In this document: one piece after another, positions 6,734 through 13,723 of the stretch
How the letters are laid out: each line of letters opens with the position of its first letter
Position numbering within the stretch: position 1 is the first letter of the stretch
NCBI GenBank assembly: GCA_007132825.1
Contig: SLNX01000075.1
Coordinates: forward strand, 1 to 13,852
Source of the DNA: Bacteroidales bacterium
Lineage (GTDB): Bacteria; Bacteroidota; Bacteroidia; Bacteroidales; UBA7960
Length of the DNA stretch: 13,852 nucleotides
Direction: 5' to 3'
Position numbers and translations under genes: made by a program
The notes under the pieces: model-generated
Databases searched by the model: none
The model's input: only the letters and a program-made list of their open reading frames with translations
Told to the model about the DNA's origin: nothing

Positions 6734-8989
6734 TCAGAAAATATCTCTTCTGAAATAATCTCTTGGCGTTTGTTCTTGTTCGATTTTTGAACAGTCGGTT
6801 ATGATTGCAGGGGGATGCAATGGTGGCTCAAAATCTTCTTTGCTGATGTTGAGTGTTTTGTCGGAATATATCCTGGTCATGAACTCTGCCCAAATGGGAA
6901 GTGCGGTATTGGCTCCCTGTCCCAAACTTAGATCACGGAAGCGAATGCCACGGTCTTCTCCACCCACCCATGCGGCTGCAACAAGATCGGGTGTGATACC
7001 AACAAACCATCCGTCGGAGTTGCTTTGTGTAGTTCCTGTTTTGCCGGCAATTGGGTGTGTAAATCCATAACGCCATCTTAACCTTCGACCGGTTCCTTCC
7101 GACACCACCCCTTTCATTAGTTCCAGCATCAGCCATGCGGTTTCTTCGCTCATTGCCTCTTCGCGATGTGGCACAAAGGCTTCAACCAGGTTCCCGCTCT
7201 GGTCTTCTATCCTTGTAACAAAGGTAGGTTCAATGTATACCCCTTTGTTGGCATAAGTTGCATTGGCGCCAACGATCTCGTATACCGAGAGGTCTGGTGT
7301 TCCCAACGAGATCGCATATACTGCCGGAATATGGCTTTTGACTCCCATCCTTCTTACCAGCCGAATCACTGCTTCAGGGGAGTATCGTCGCATCAGGAAT
7401 GCGGATATGTAGTTTACCGAATTGGCCAGTGCCCACTGAAGGGTGACCATTTCACCCTCTCTGTCGCTGCTTGAGTTTTGAGGTGTCCAAAGCGAATCGT
7501 TCCAAAGTTCGAAGGTTACAGGTGTGTTGGGGACTTTTGTGCAAGGGCCGAATTCCCCCTCCTGCATGGCCAGGGTGTAGAGGAAAGGCTTAAAGACCGA
7601 TCCCACTTGCCGCCTGCTTCCCGTTACATGATCAAATTTGAAATGACGGAAGTTATTCCCCCCTACGTAAGCTTTCACATGTCCGGTTTGTGGTTCAACA
7701 GCCATAAAGCCCGCATTAAGGAAATGCTTGTAATACCATATAGAGTCAAGGGGTGTCATAATGGTATCAATATCTCCTTGCCAGGAGAAGACACGCATTG
7801 GTCTGGGTTCTCTGAAAACTTCCATAATGGAGTCTTCTGCCATTCCGGATCGCCTGAGGCTCCTGTATCTGTCAGAACGTCTTATTGTATTTAGGATTAG
7901 CTGGTCAACAATACTGTCTGAAATGTTGGTGTCATAAGGAGCATTTCGATAACCTCTCCAGTGTCTGAAAAACTCCGGTTGCAGATAATTTGCCATGTGT
8001 GCTTCCACAGCCTCCTCCGCATGGCGTTGCATCCTGGCGTCAATAGTGGTATAAATTTTCAGTCCATCCCTGTATATGTCGTAATTGGAACCATCCGGCT
8101 TATATCTTGTGCGGCTCCACTGTGAAAGCTCCTTGCGCAAATGTTCACGAAAATAGGTGGCTATACCTGTATGATGGTCCTGAATTTGAAAGTCTGACAT
8201 GTCAAGCGGCAAGGCCATTAGCGAATCAAGCTCTTCAATTGAGATGTATTCATAACGGGCCATTTGTGTAAGTACAACCTGGCGTCGGCTGAGTGCCCTT
8301 TCCGGGTTTCTTACCGGGTGATACCATGATGGGGCTTTTAGCAGCCCTACCAGTAGTGCGGCTTCTTCAGTCTTCAGCTCTTCAGGGGTCGTGTTGAAAT
8401 ATGTTTTTGCTGCCAGCTTTACTCCAAAAGCATGGCTTCCAAAGTCAACTGTGTTCAGGTACATTGCGATAATTTCCTCCTTGGTATAATTGCGTTCAAG
8501 TTTGGCTGCAGTCACCCACTCCTTAAGTTTGATGATCACAATTTCTGCCGCAGAAGGATTATCCTGACGGGGGAACAGGTTTTTTGCCAGTTGCTGGCTA
8601 AGGGTACTGCCACCACCGGCACTGCGTCGCCCACCGATAATGTTCCGGATTAGCACACGGAAAATGCTTCTGATATCAACCCCTGAATGATGATGAAACC
8701 GAATGTCTTCTGTGGCGAGCAGCGCGTTGATCATGTTCGGGGAGATATCATTATACTGAACATTGGAGCGGTTGTGGATGTAAAATGTACCCAACAGCTC
8801 TCCATCGGCCGAATAGATTTCGCTGGCAAGGTTGCTCCTGGGGTTTTCAAGTTCTTCAAAGGAGGGCATAAAGCCCCAAAGACCCATGGATATACTGGTG
8901 AAAAGCAGAATAGCAAATACGATGGGTGTGGCATACAACACCCAGAAAACCAATGTGTATTTTCTGTTTTTTTTGCTTTTTCCTGTCAT
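6734..8989 (-). CDS. Class A penicillin-binding protein (PBP1A-type, bifunctional)
   Basis: A bifunctional peptidoglycan synthase of 751 residues from the chosen start. A short basic cytoplasmic tail precedes one transmembrane helix (~11-36). The GT51 glycosyltransferase domain (~55-230) shows ATEDIRFHHHSGVD with catalytic E94 and GGSTLSQQLAKNLF. The transpeptidase domain (~420-710) carries SVFK with nucleophile S464, SVN (524-526) and KTGTTQ (650-655). It polymerises lipid II and cross-links peptides at the outer face of the inner membrane. A longer reading (ATG at 9064, 25 extra residues) would overlap the 3' end of gldH by 29 bp and add a non-conserved, polar N-terminus. The ATG at 8989 gives the usual short KK-rich tail before the helix and leaves a 46-bp gap after gldH. 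No Shine-Dalgarno sequence decides it, as is common in Bacteroidota. It is followed by porZ after 36 bp. Confidence 0.94.
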   Translation of the reverse strand: MTGKSKKNRKYTLVFWVLYATPIVFAILLFTSISMGLWGFMPSFEELENPRSNLASEIYSADGELLGTFYIHNRSNVQYNDISPNMINALLATEDIRFHHHSGVDIRSIFRVLIRNIIGGRRSAGGGSTLSQQLAKNLFPRQDNPSAAEIVIIKLKEWVTAAKLERNYTKEEIIAMYLNTVDFGSHAFGVKLAAKTYFNTTPEELKTEEAALLVGLLKAPSWYHPVRNPERALSRRQVVLTQMARYEYISIEELDSLMALPLDMSDFQIQDHHTGIATYFREHLRKELSQWSRTRYKPDGSNYDIYRDGLKIYTTIDARMQRHAEEAVEAHMANYLQPEFFRHWRGYRNAPYDTNISDSIVDQLILNTIRRSDRYRSLRRSGMAEDSIMEVFREPRPMRVFSWQGDIDTIMTPLDSIWYYKHFLNAGFMAVEPQTGHVKAYVGGNNFRHFKFDHVTGSRRQVGSVFKPFLYTLAMQEGEFGPCTKVPNTPVTFELWNDSLWTPQNSSSDREGEMVTLQWALANSVNYISAFLMRRYSPEAVIRLVRRMGVKSHIPAVYAISLGTPDLSVYEIVGANATYANKGVYIEPTFVTRIEDQSGNLVEAFVPHREEAMSEETAWLMLELMKGVVSEGTGRRLRWRYGFTHPIAGKTGTTQSNSDGWFVGITPDLVAAAWVGGEDRGIRFRDLSLGQGANTALPIWAEFMTRIYSDKTLNISKEDFEPPLHPPAIITDCSKIEQEQTPRDYFRRDIF

Positions 8990-9035
8990 GAGGAGGTTCT
9001 GTTTTTTTATATTAAACGCTGCAGTCAGGGCTTTA

Positions 9036-9506
9036 TTATTTTTTTTCAATACGTATGCCAACATCTGAAATCCCCTTTAGCCGATCTTCCCGCATACCCT
9101 GAAAAACCCTGATTGTATAAATACCCTGTTGCGGAAACCAGACATCATCACGGAACAAGAAACGGTTCGTTCGCATTTTTCCAAACCCTTTTCCAGTCCA
9201 GTTTCCCTGACGGTCAGCGAGAATACATTCAATGGTGTCTCGCAAGAGCTTTCCGTCCGGAAATTCAATATCGAGAAATATAAACAGGTTGCTGTACCGG
9301 TAGTCAACAGTGTTTCTAATGTCGAGACGCATTGCATGAAGTGACACGGTGTCATCAATGCTCGCTTCAAAAATGATGCTGTCAAGATAGTGCCATCCTT
9401 CTGAAGGAATCGATTTTTGTTGTTGAAAAACCACAGAAGTTTGACAAGAAAACAGGAGTAACAGGCACATGAGAATCAGCCAGGGTGTTTGTTTCCGGGT
9501 TGTCAT
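9036..9506 (-). CDS. gldH: Gliding motility lipoprotein GldH
   Basis: A 156-residue lipoprotein. The signal peptide is hydrophobic (~9-19) and ends in LFSC, with lipidated cysteine C21. The mature part matches GldH in size and pattern: a short linker, YLDSIIFEASIDDT, MRLDIRNTVDYRYSNLFIFLDIEFPDG, then FLFRDDVWFPQQGIYTIRVFQGMREDRLKGISDVGIRIEK. GldH is required for gliding in Flavobacterium johnsoniae. It is also kept in many non-gliding Bacteroidota, where its role is less clear but may relate to the T9SS/envelope. ATG at 9506 lies 4 bp after the ricT stop, which implies translational coupling, and gldH is followed by the PBP gene. The holB-ricT-gldH-PBP order fits what I know of this phylum. 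Confidence 0.88.
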   Translation of the reverse strand: MTTRKQTPWLILMCLLLLFSCQTSVVFQQQKSIPSEGWHYLDSIIFEASIDDTVSLHAMRLDIRNTVDYRYSNLFIFLDIEFPDGKLLRDTIECILADRQGNWTGKGFGKMRTNRFLFRDDVWFPQQGIYTIRVFQGMREDRLKGISDVGIRIEKK

Positions 9507-9510
9507 GAGG

Positions 9511-10695
9511 TCAGAGTTGCTTGGTTGGTGGCTTTTTTAAGCCTTTGGGTTTACGTTTGCGACGTTTCCCTTTGGATCTTTTTTGGGGCTTGTCAAAACG
9601 GGTCAGACTGTCCTCCAAGCCGCTATTTCGGCTTTGTAAATCGTTTTCCAGTTGAATGTCGCTACCCGGGCTCTCTGCAATCAGTTCGTCAGGTTCCTTT
9701 TTTTCAGCGTTCAATTTCTGAATCTCTTTCACACGTTCTACGTCAAGCATGATGATTCTTCCCGGAGTATCCTTATAGGAGTACCCGATTTGCTTTTTTA
9801 GCACATCCATCTTCTGAAAAAAGGCTGTTCCGGCTTTGGTTCTCAGCTCAATTTCCATATTGGGAAAGTCTTTCAGTATGTCTTCATAGCAGGCATTTTC
9901 ATAGTTGATGCAACATTTTAGTTTGCTACACTGACCTGCCATTTTTTGAGGATTCAACGACAATTGCTGCGTACGGGCACTGTTTGTGGAAACGGACCGG
10001 AACCTTGTAAGCCATGTGGCACAGCATAGCTCTCTGCCGCAGGAACCGATTCCTCCTAAACGGCTGGCTTCCTGGCGCATGCCAATCTGGCGCATCTCAA
10101 TCCGGACGCCGAAAGCATCAGCCAGATCACGGATCAACTCACGAAAATCAACCCTGTCATCAGCCGTATAATAAAAAATGGCCTTGGTGCGATCCCCCTG
10201 ATACTCCACATCGCTAATCTTCATTTCCAGATTCAGTGCAGATGCAATTTCGCGCGAACGGAACATCGTACTGTCCTCTTGTTTAACCGCTGTGACCCAT
10301 TTTTCTATGTCAGATACTTTTGCCTTTCTGTATACCCTTTTAAACTCATTATTTTCAGGCTGAACTTTTTTGGATTTCATTTGCAGCCTGACCACTTCGC
10401 CTGTCAAGGTTACGATGCCGATGTCGTGACCCGGAGAAGCTTCAACCGCAACAATGTCTCCGGTTTGGAGATCCAGCTCCGGGGGCGCTGTGAAAAACTC
10501 TTTTCGGCTATTTTTAAATCGCACCTCAACAAAGTTTGAAGGGGGGTATGTATCTGGAGTCCTGATGTTTTTGAGCCAGTCGAATGCGTCCAACTTGTTG
10601 CAGGAATGCCGAAAAACATCCAGCTGTCGCGTATGCGGCTGAGGTGCACAATAACATCCTCTCGATAAAAATGATTGTTGTTTGTCTTTTTCCAA
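9511..10695 (-). CDS. ricT: RicT/PSP1-domain protein with cysteine motifs and basic tail
   Basis: A 394-residue PSP1-family protein (RicT, formerly YaaT). The PSP1 core carries the family cysteines: C219 and C224-C225 (SCGRELCC), C256, C261-C262 (GQCSKLKCCINYE) and C269. In Bacillus subtilis, RicT with RicA and RicF binds [4Fe-4S] clusters, assists RNase Y-dependent mRNA maturation and affects phosphorelay and competence. RicA and RicF are not in this window, so that role is only inferred. The N-terminus has extra cysteines (C14, C16, C32) before KLDAFDWL, a Bacteroidota-type extension. Residues ~371-392 are a lysine/arginine-rich tail suited to nucleic-acid binding. The start codon is TTG at 10695: no in-frame ATG exists between it and the upstream in-frame stop, and the first internal Met is at 106, inside the conserved region. 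It lies 43 bp after holB. Confidence 0.9.
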   Translation of the reverse strand: MEKDKQQSFLSRGCYCAPQPHTRQLDVFRHSCNKLDAFDWLKNIRTPDTYPPSNFVEVRFKNSRKEFFTAPPELDLQTGDIVAVEASPGHDIGIVTLTGEVVRLQMKSKKVQPENNEFKRVYRKAKVSDIEKWVTAVKQEDSTMFRSREIASALNLEMKISDVEYQGDRTKAIFYYTADDRVDFRELIRDLADAFGVRIEMRQIGMRQEASRLGGIGSCGRELCCATWLTRFRSVSTNSARTQQLSLNPQKMAGQCSKLKCCINYENACYEDILKDFPNMEIELRTKAGTAFFQKMDVLKKQIGYSYKDTPGRIIMLDVERVKEIQKLNAEKKEPDELIAESPGSDIQLENDLQSRNSGLEDSLTRFDKPQKRSKGKRRKRKPKGLKKPPTKQL

Positions 10696-10715
10696 AACAG
10701 AATTATTTTGATATA

Positions 10716-10723
10716 CAAATTTA
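10716..10723 (-). promoter_or_regulatory. Possible internal -7 box before ricT
   Basis: On the minus strand the bases read TAAATTTG, an exact TAnnTTTG match, in the 43-bp holB-ricT gap. It would give a leader of about 14 nt before the TTG start. No convincing TTG -33 element lies at the right spacing and the region is AT-rich, so this may be chance. Confidence 0.3.
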
Positions 10724-10738
10724 CTAAATTCTCGGGGT

Positions 10739-11875
10739 TTAGGCAGCTTTTATATGCATTAGCCTGTGAAGTTTAAATGAGAGGTCAGCAAACAAGATCT
10801 TAGGATTCGCATTTCGTTCAATATGAAAGATGGCTTCGTTAAAAGCCTCTGCGATGGTAATCGCATTTTTATGATGGATAAAACGGGAGAACTTTTCCAG
10901 GAAATCGAGTTCTTCCCCCCCAAGCCTAATCAGTTCATTGGCATTGTAGTTATACAAAAGGCACATCCTGAAAATGCGCAAACCATACTGACAAAAGGAT
11001 TTTTGCTTCTCCCTGCCATACTGTGCTGTTTTTTCCACCCATTTCAAAATGTTTCCCCCTTCATTTTTATAACATAACCGCATCCATTCCCGAAAAGAAT
11101 TAAAGTCAGCAAGGTGCTCATCGCTCTCTTTTACCAGTTTGAGCGCTTCAGTATAAACGCCTCCCGAAATGAATGCGATCTGCCCAGCGGTATCGGCATC
11201 CATCCCTGGCTTTTCCGTTAAAGCCTTTTTTATAGCCAACTCACCTGGCTGCGGTACCTTAAGGATCTGTGTGCGCGACAAAATGGTGTTTATGATCCGT
11301 TCCTTATTGTCAGAGATCAGCAGGAATAAAGTTCCGTCAGGTGGTTCTTCCAGTATTTTGAGCAACTTTGGGGCGGCTTGGTAAGAAAGTTTTTCGATCA
11401 TATATATCACTACGATCTTATATGGACTTTCATAAGCCTTTAAACCAAGGTTTCTGATAATGTCGTTGCAGTCCTCGGCGTTTATGATCGCCTGCTTGTT
11501 TTCGATTCCAAGCGCTTCCAACCAATCGAAATATTCAAAATAGGGTGTATGGCTGATCATTTTTCGCCAATCCGGCAAAAACAATTTGCTGCTTACCTTC
11601 TCTTTATGTAATTTGTTCGGTGCTGATGGAAAAATAAAGTGGAGGTCCGGGTGCTCGTATTTGTTAAACTTCAAACAGGAAGGACAGGTTCCGCAGGCGT
11701 CATGGTCACCTTTGTTGCGACACTGTACATAGCGTGCATAGGCCAGCGCCAATGCCAATGTGCCATTTCCCTGTTGCCCCCAAAAGAGCTGGGCATGACT
11801 GATCCTTTTCTTATTAATATTTGAAATGAGCTTTTTTATGATGTGCTCATGACCAATGACATCTTTAAAGTACAT
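10739..11875 (-). CDS. holB: DNA polymerase III delta' subunit
   Basis: A 378-residue AAA+ clamp-loader subunit. Residues ~4-30 are the family start (FKDVIGHEHIIKKLISNINKKRISHAQLF). The Walker A position reads GQQGNGT (33-39), with Thr in place of the essential Lys, as expected of delta', which does not hydrolyse ATP. Four cysteines C52, C61, C64 and C67 form the clamp-loader zinc module. Walker B-like KIVVIYMIEKL (153-163) is followed by AAPKLLKILEEPPDGTLFLLISD and by SRTQ (200-203) where other subunits have SRC. The C-terminal ~150 residues are the helical collar domain. Delta' works with delta and tau to load the beta clamp in chromosome replication. It is first in the minus-strand run, and holB-ricT order matches the Bacillus holB-yaaT order. 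ATG at 11875 follows a good promoter. Confidence 0.93.
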   Translation of the reverse strand: MYFKDVIGHEHIIKKLISNINKKRISHAQLFWGQQGNGTLALALAYARYVQCRNKGDHDACGTCPSCLKFNKYEHPDLHFIFPSAPNKLHKEKVSSKLFLPDWRKMISHTPYFEYFDWLEALGIENKQAIINAEDCNDIIRNLGLKAYESPYKIVVIYMIEKLSYQAAPKLLKILEEPPDGTLFLLISDNKERIINTILSRTQILKVPQPGELAIKKALTEKPGMDADTAGQIAFISGGVYTEALKLVKESDEHLADFNSFREWMRLCYKNEGGNILKWVEKTAQYGREKQKSFCQYGLRIFRMCLLYNYNANELIRLGGEELDFLEKFSRFIHHKNAITIAEAFNEAIFHIERNANPKILFADLSFKLHRLMHIKAA

Positions 11876-11910
11876 ACATGGTAGAATAAAGCGTTTGAAA
11901 TCCCAAACAA

Positions 11911-11941
11911 CAAACCTACCTTATTTTTTTATAATGACCAA
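11911..11941 (-). promoter_or_regulatory. Predicted promoter for the holB-ricT-gldH-PBP-porZ-recO run
   Basis: Read on the minus strand: TTG (11941-11939), a 20-nt spacer, then TAGGTTTG (11918-11911), an exact fit to the Bacteroidota TTG-N19~21-TAnnTTTG pattern. The start site would be near 11904, giving a leader of about 29 nt before the holB ATG. No later promoter of this quality is seen between the six genes. Confidence 0.6.
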
Positions 11942-11973
11942 GCAAAAAGAACAACCCCGTTTATTTCATATTA

Positions 11974-11996
11974 CCGCTGCTCTTTAGCGGCAGAGC
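11974..11996. other. Two overlapping, mutually exclusive short hairpins
   Basis: CCGCT (11974-11978) can pair with AGCGG (11986-11990) across a 7-nt loop. Alternatively GCTCT (11979-11983) can pair with AGAGC (11992-11996) across an 8-nt loop. The two cannot form together. The stems are only 5 bp, so any role is speculative; neither has a terminator-like U-tract arrangement that serves a neighbouring gene end. Confidence 0.35.
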
Positions 11997-12046
11997 CGCG
12001 ATAATTTTTTTAGAGCCGCGATAATATTTTTAGCGGGGCGATGATG
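11992..12046. repeat. 20-bp tandem repeat, two good copies plus a degenerate third
   Basis: Units at 11992-12011 and 12012-12031 share AGAGCCGCGATAAT followed by a T-rich tail, and differ at one base. A third, partial unit at 12032-12046 keeps 10 of the first 14 bases. GC-rich blocks alternate with T-tracts at about two helical turns. Confidence 0.75.
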
Positions 12047-12053
12047 TTAAATT

Positions 12054-12083
12054 TGGATCATTGGATCATCAGTGGGTCATCAG
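12054..12083. repeat. 11-bp direct repeat TGGATCATCAG / TGGGTCATCAG
   Basis: TGGATCAT (12054-12061), TGGATCATCAG (12062-12072) and TGGGTCATCAG (12073-12083) follow one another directly. The two full units differ at one base. Their place between divergent promoters could suit a protein-binding site, but this is inference. Confidence 0.55.
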
Positions 12084-12185
12084 ACAGTAACATTTTGATT
12101 AAATAACCGTATAAATTATCATAAAAACATCATTAACAAAAGGGTAAATTTTATAAATATCATATTATCAGCACAATATAAAAGC

Positions 12186-12217
12186 AAAAAAAATATTTAG
12201 ATTAAAAAAAATATTTA
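12186..12217. repeat. Duplicated A-tract abutting the mltF promoter box
   Basis: The 14-mer AAAAAAAATATTTA occurs at 12186-12199 and again at 12204-12217, 18 bp apart and immediately upstream of the -7 box. It covers the place where a -33 element should lie, and could act as an UP-like or bent-DNA element. Confidence 0.55.
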
Positions 12218-12225
12218 TATCTTTG
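12196..12225 (+). promoter_or_regulatory. Predicted promoter for the MltF-like gene
   Basis: TATCTTTG (12218-12225), followed by CA, is a textbook Bacteroidota -7 element. The -33 element is weak: TTTA (12196-12199) lies 18 nt upstream instead of TTTG. Transcription would begin near 12231, giving a leader of about 25 nt before the ATG at 12257. Confidence 0.7.
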
Positions 12226-12256
12226 CAAACTTTTTTATGCACGAAATTTATAATGC

Positions 12257-13723
12257 ATGATCAACCAACGAAAAAGAGTTCTTCTATTCGTTGCCATTCC
12301 CATACTGCTTATTTTTGGAATGATCACTGTCCGGAATTTAAAAACGGACAGCGATTTTGTAATGGATGAAGAGATACATAGGGTTCCCGATCTTTTAGAA
12401 ATTCAGGGACGCGGGGTGCTGCGTGCTGCAACAGACTTCAATTCGACAAGCTATTTTGTATACAGGGGAGAGCCTATGGGGTTTCACCTGGAGTTGCTCC
12501 GCTTGTTTGCATCTCACATTGGTGTTGAGCTTGAAGTATCTGTTTCCAATAGCATTCAGGACAATATTGACTGTGTTTTTGCTGAAAATGGATGTGATAT
12601 AGTTGCACAAAGTTTATGGATCAGTACTTCTGCTAGAAAACAACTTCAATTTACCGATCCACATGCACGTTCAAGGATGATGCTTGTGCAACGGAAGCCA
12701 TCCTCATGGCGTCAGATGACAAGAAGAGAGCTGGAACAACATTTGATCAGGGAGCAATTGGATCTCGCCGGGAAAACGGTTTATGTTCCGGATAACCCGG
12801 TCTTTATCAGACGTCTTAACCATTTGATTGAGGAGATCGGCGATACCATTCATATTGTAAAAACAACGCTTCATGAAGAGGAGCTTTTCGAGCAAGTGGC
12901 TCAAGGAAAAATTGACTATGCAGTTGGTGATGAAATGCTGGCGCGTTTGAACCAGATGTATTATGCGGACATAGACGTAGAAACGCCACTAAGTTTTCAT
13001 CAGAACCTTGCCTGGGCGGTAAGACCGGGCGCTGACCAGCTTGCCGGGGCCATCAATGAATGGTTGGCTGAATTTAAGAAGACACGCCATTTTGCGATCC
13101 TTTACAATAAATATTATAACAATCCGCGGAGTGTATACAGGGCAAAAAGCGACCTGCATTCACTCGGTGGGGGCAATATATCTGCTTTTGATGAATATTT
13201 TAAGCGTTATGCTGAGATCATTGGATGGGATTGGCGCCTGATCGCTTCGCTGTCTTATCAGGAATCCCGATTCAATCATAATGCGGTTTCCTGGGCAGGT
13301 GCTTCTGGAATTATGCAGCTTATGCCCGAAACTGCTGATTTTATGAATGTAGACTTAGATGCCGGAGTCAGTGAGCATATTTCCGGGGGGGTAAGATACC
13401 TTAAATGGTTGGACCAGAGACTGATACGCGAAATTGAGGATGAAGAGGAACGGGTCAAATTTGTGCTCGCATCTTACAATGTGGGACTTGGACATGTTTT
13501 GGATGCGCGCAGATTGGCAGTTAAGTATGGAAAAAATCCGAATGTTTGGAAAGGCAATGTGGATTATTACGTTTTAAATAAATCCAATCCCAAATATTAT
13601 CTCGACCCGGTTGTGCGACATGGTTATGCCCGGGGGCAGGAGCCATACCGTTATGTGTCGGAGATCATTGACAGGTACCATCATTACCGAAACGTCCACG
13701 ACGTGCTTGCACAATATCCCTAG
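12257..13723 (+). CDS. mltF: MltF-like membrane-bound lytic transglycosylase
   Basis: A 488-residue two-domain protein. One N-terminal hydrophobic helix (~8-25) serves as signal or anchor; there is no lipobox cysteine, unlike many family members. Residues ~52-285 form a solute-binding protein family 3-like domain (LRAATDFNSTSYFVYRG, GFHLELLRLFA, then LQFTDP). Residues ~305-475 form the SLT catalytic domain: SYQESRFNHNAVSWAGASG with catalytic E336, IMQLMPETA, LASYNVGLGHVLDARRLA and YRYVSEIIDRY. MltF cleaves the MurNAc-GlcNAc bond with formation of 1,6-anhydroMurNAc, and in Pseudomonas the amino-acid-binding-like domain regulates activity on sensing muropeptides. It is divergent from the replication/envelope run and probably monocistronic, with its own promoter. 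ATG at 12257 is the first in-frame start after that promoter. Confidence 0.92.
   Translation: MINQRKRVLLFVAIPILLIFGMITVRNLKTDSDFVMDEEIHRVPDLLEIQGRGVLRAATDFNSTSYFVYRGEPMGFHLELLRLFASHIGVELEVSVSNSIQDNIDCVFAENGCDIVAQSLWISTSARKQLQFTDPHARSRMMLVQRKPSSWRQMTRRELEQHLIREQLDLAGKTVYVPDNPVFIRRLNHLIEEIGDTIHIVKTTLHEEELFEQVAQGKIDYAVGDEMLARLNQMYYADIDVETPLSFHQNLAWAVRPGADQLAGAINEWLAEFKKTRHFAILYNKYYNNPRSVYRAKSDLHSLGGGNISAFDEYFKRYAEIIGWDWRLIASLSYQESRFNHNAVSWAGASGIMQLMPETADFMNVDLDAGVSEHISGGVRYLKWLDQRLIREIEDEEERVKFVLASYNVGLGHVLDARRLAVKYGKNPNVWKGNVDYYVLNKSNPKYYLDPVVRHGYARGQEPYRYVSEIIDRYHHYRNVHDVLAQYP

Larger units (their letters stand above)
11876..12256. other. AT-rich divergent intergenic region (381 bp)
   Basis: Space between holB (-) and the MltF-like gene (+). 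No credible coding frame is seen. From left to right it holds the holB promoter (11911-11941), overlapping short hairpins (11974-11996), a two-and-a-half-copy 20-bp tandem repeat (11992-12046), a short TGGATCATCAG-type repeat (12054-12083), an AT-rich stretch, a duplicated A-tract (12186-12217) and a TATCTTTG promoter box (12218-12225). The centre, about 12084-12185, shows nothing I can name. Confidence 0.8.

Noticed and set aside
7478..7894. 138-codon plus-strand open frame inside the PBP gene
   Set aside because: It is antisense to the transpeptidase region; the product is low in recognisable structure and unlike any known family.
8990..9064. 25-residue N-terminal extension of the PBP gene starting at ATG 9064
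   Set aside because: It overlaps the end of gldH by 29 bp, adds a polar stretch before the normal KK-rich tail and transmembrane helix, and is not needed for the family; the ATG at 8989 fits better.
11992..12046. CRISPR-like array
   Set aside because: Repeats are only 20 bp and directly tandem, with no spacers and no cas genes nearby.
12048..12055. TAAATTTG, an exact -7 match on the plus strand
   Set aside because: No TTG lies 19-21 bp upstream, the region is AT-rich so chance matches are expected, and the TATCTTTG box at 12218 is much better placed for mltF.
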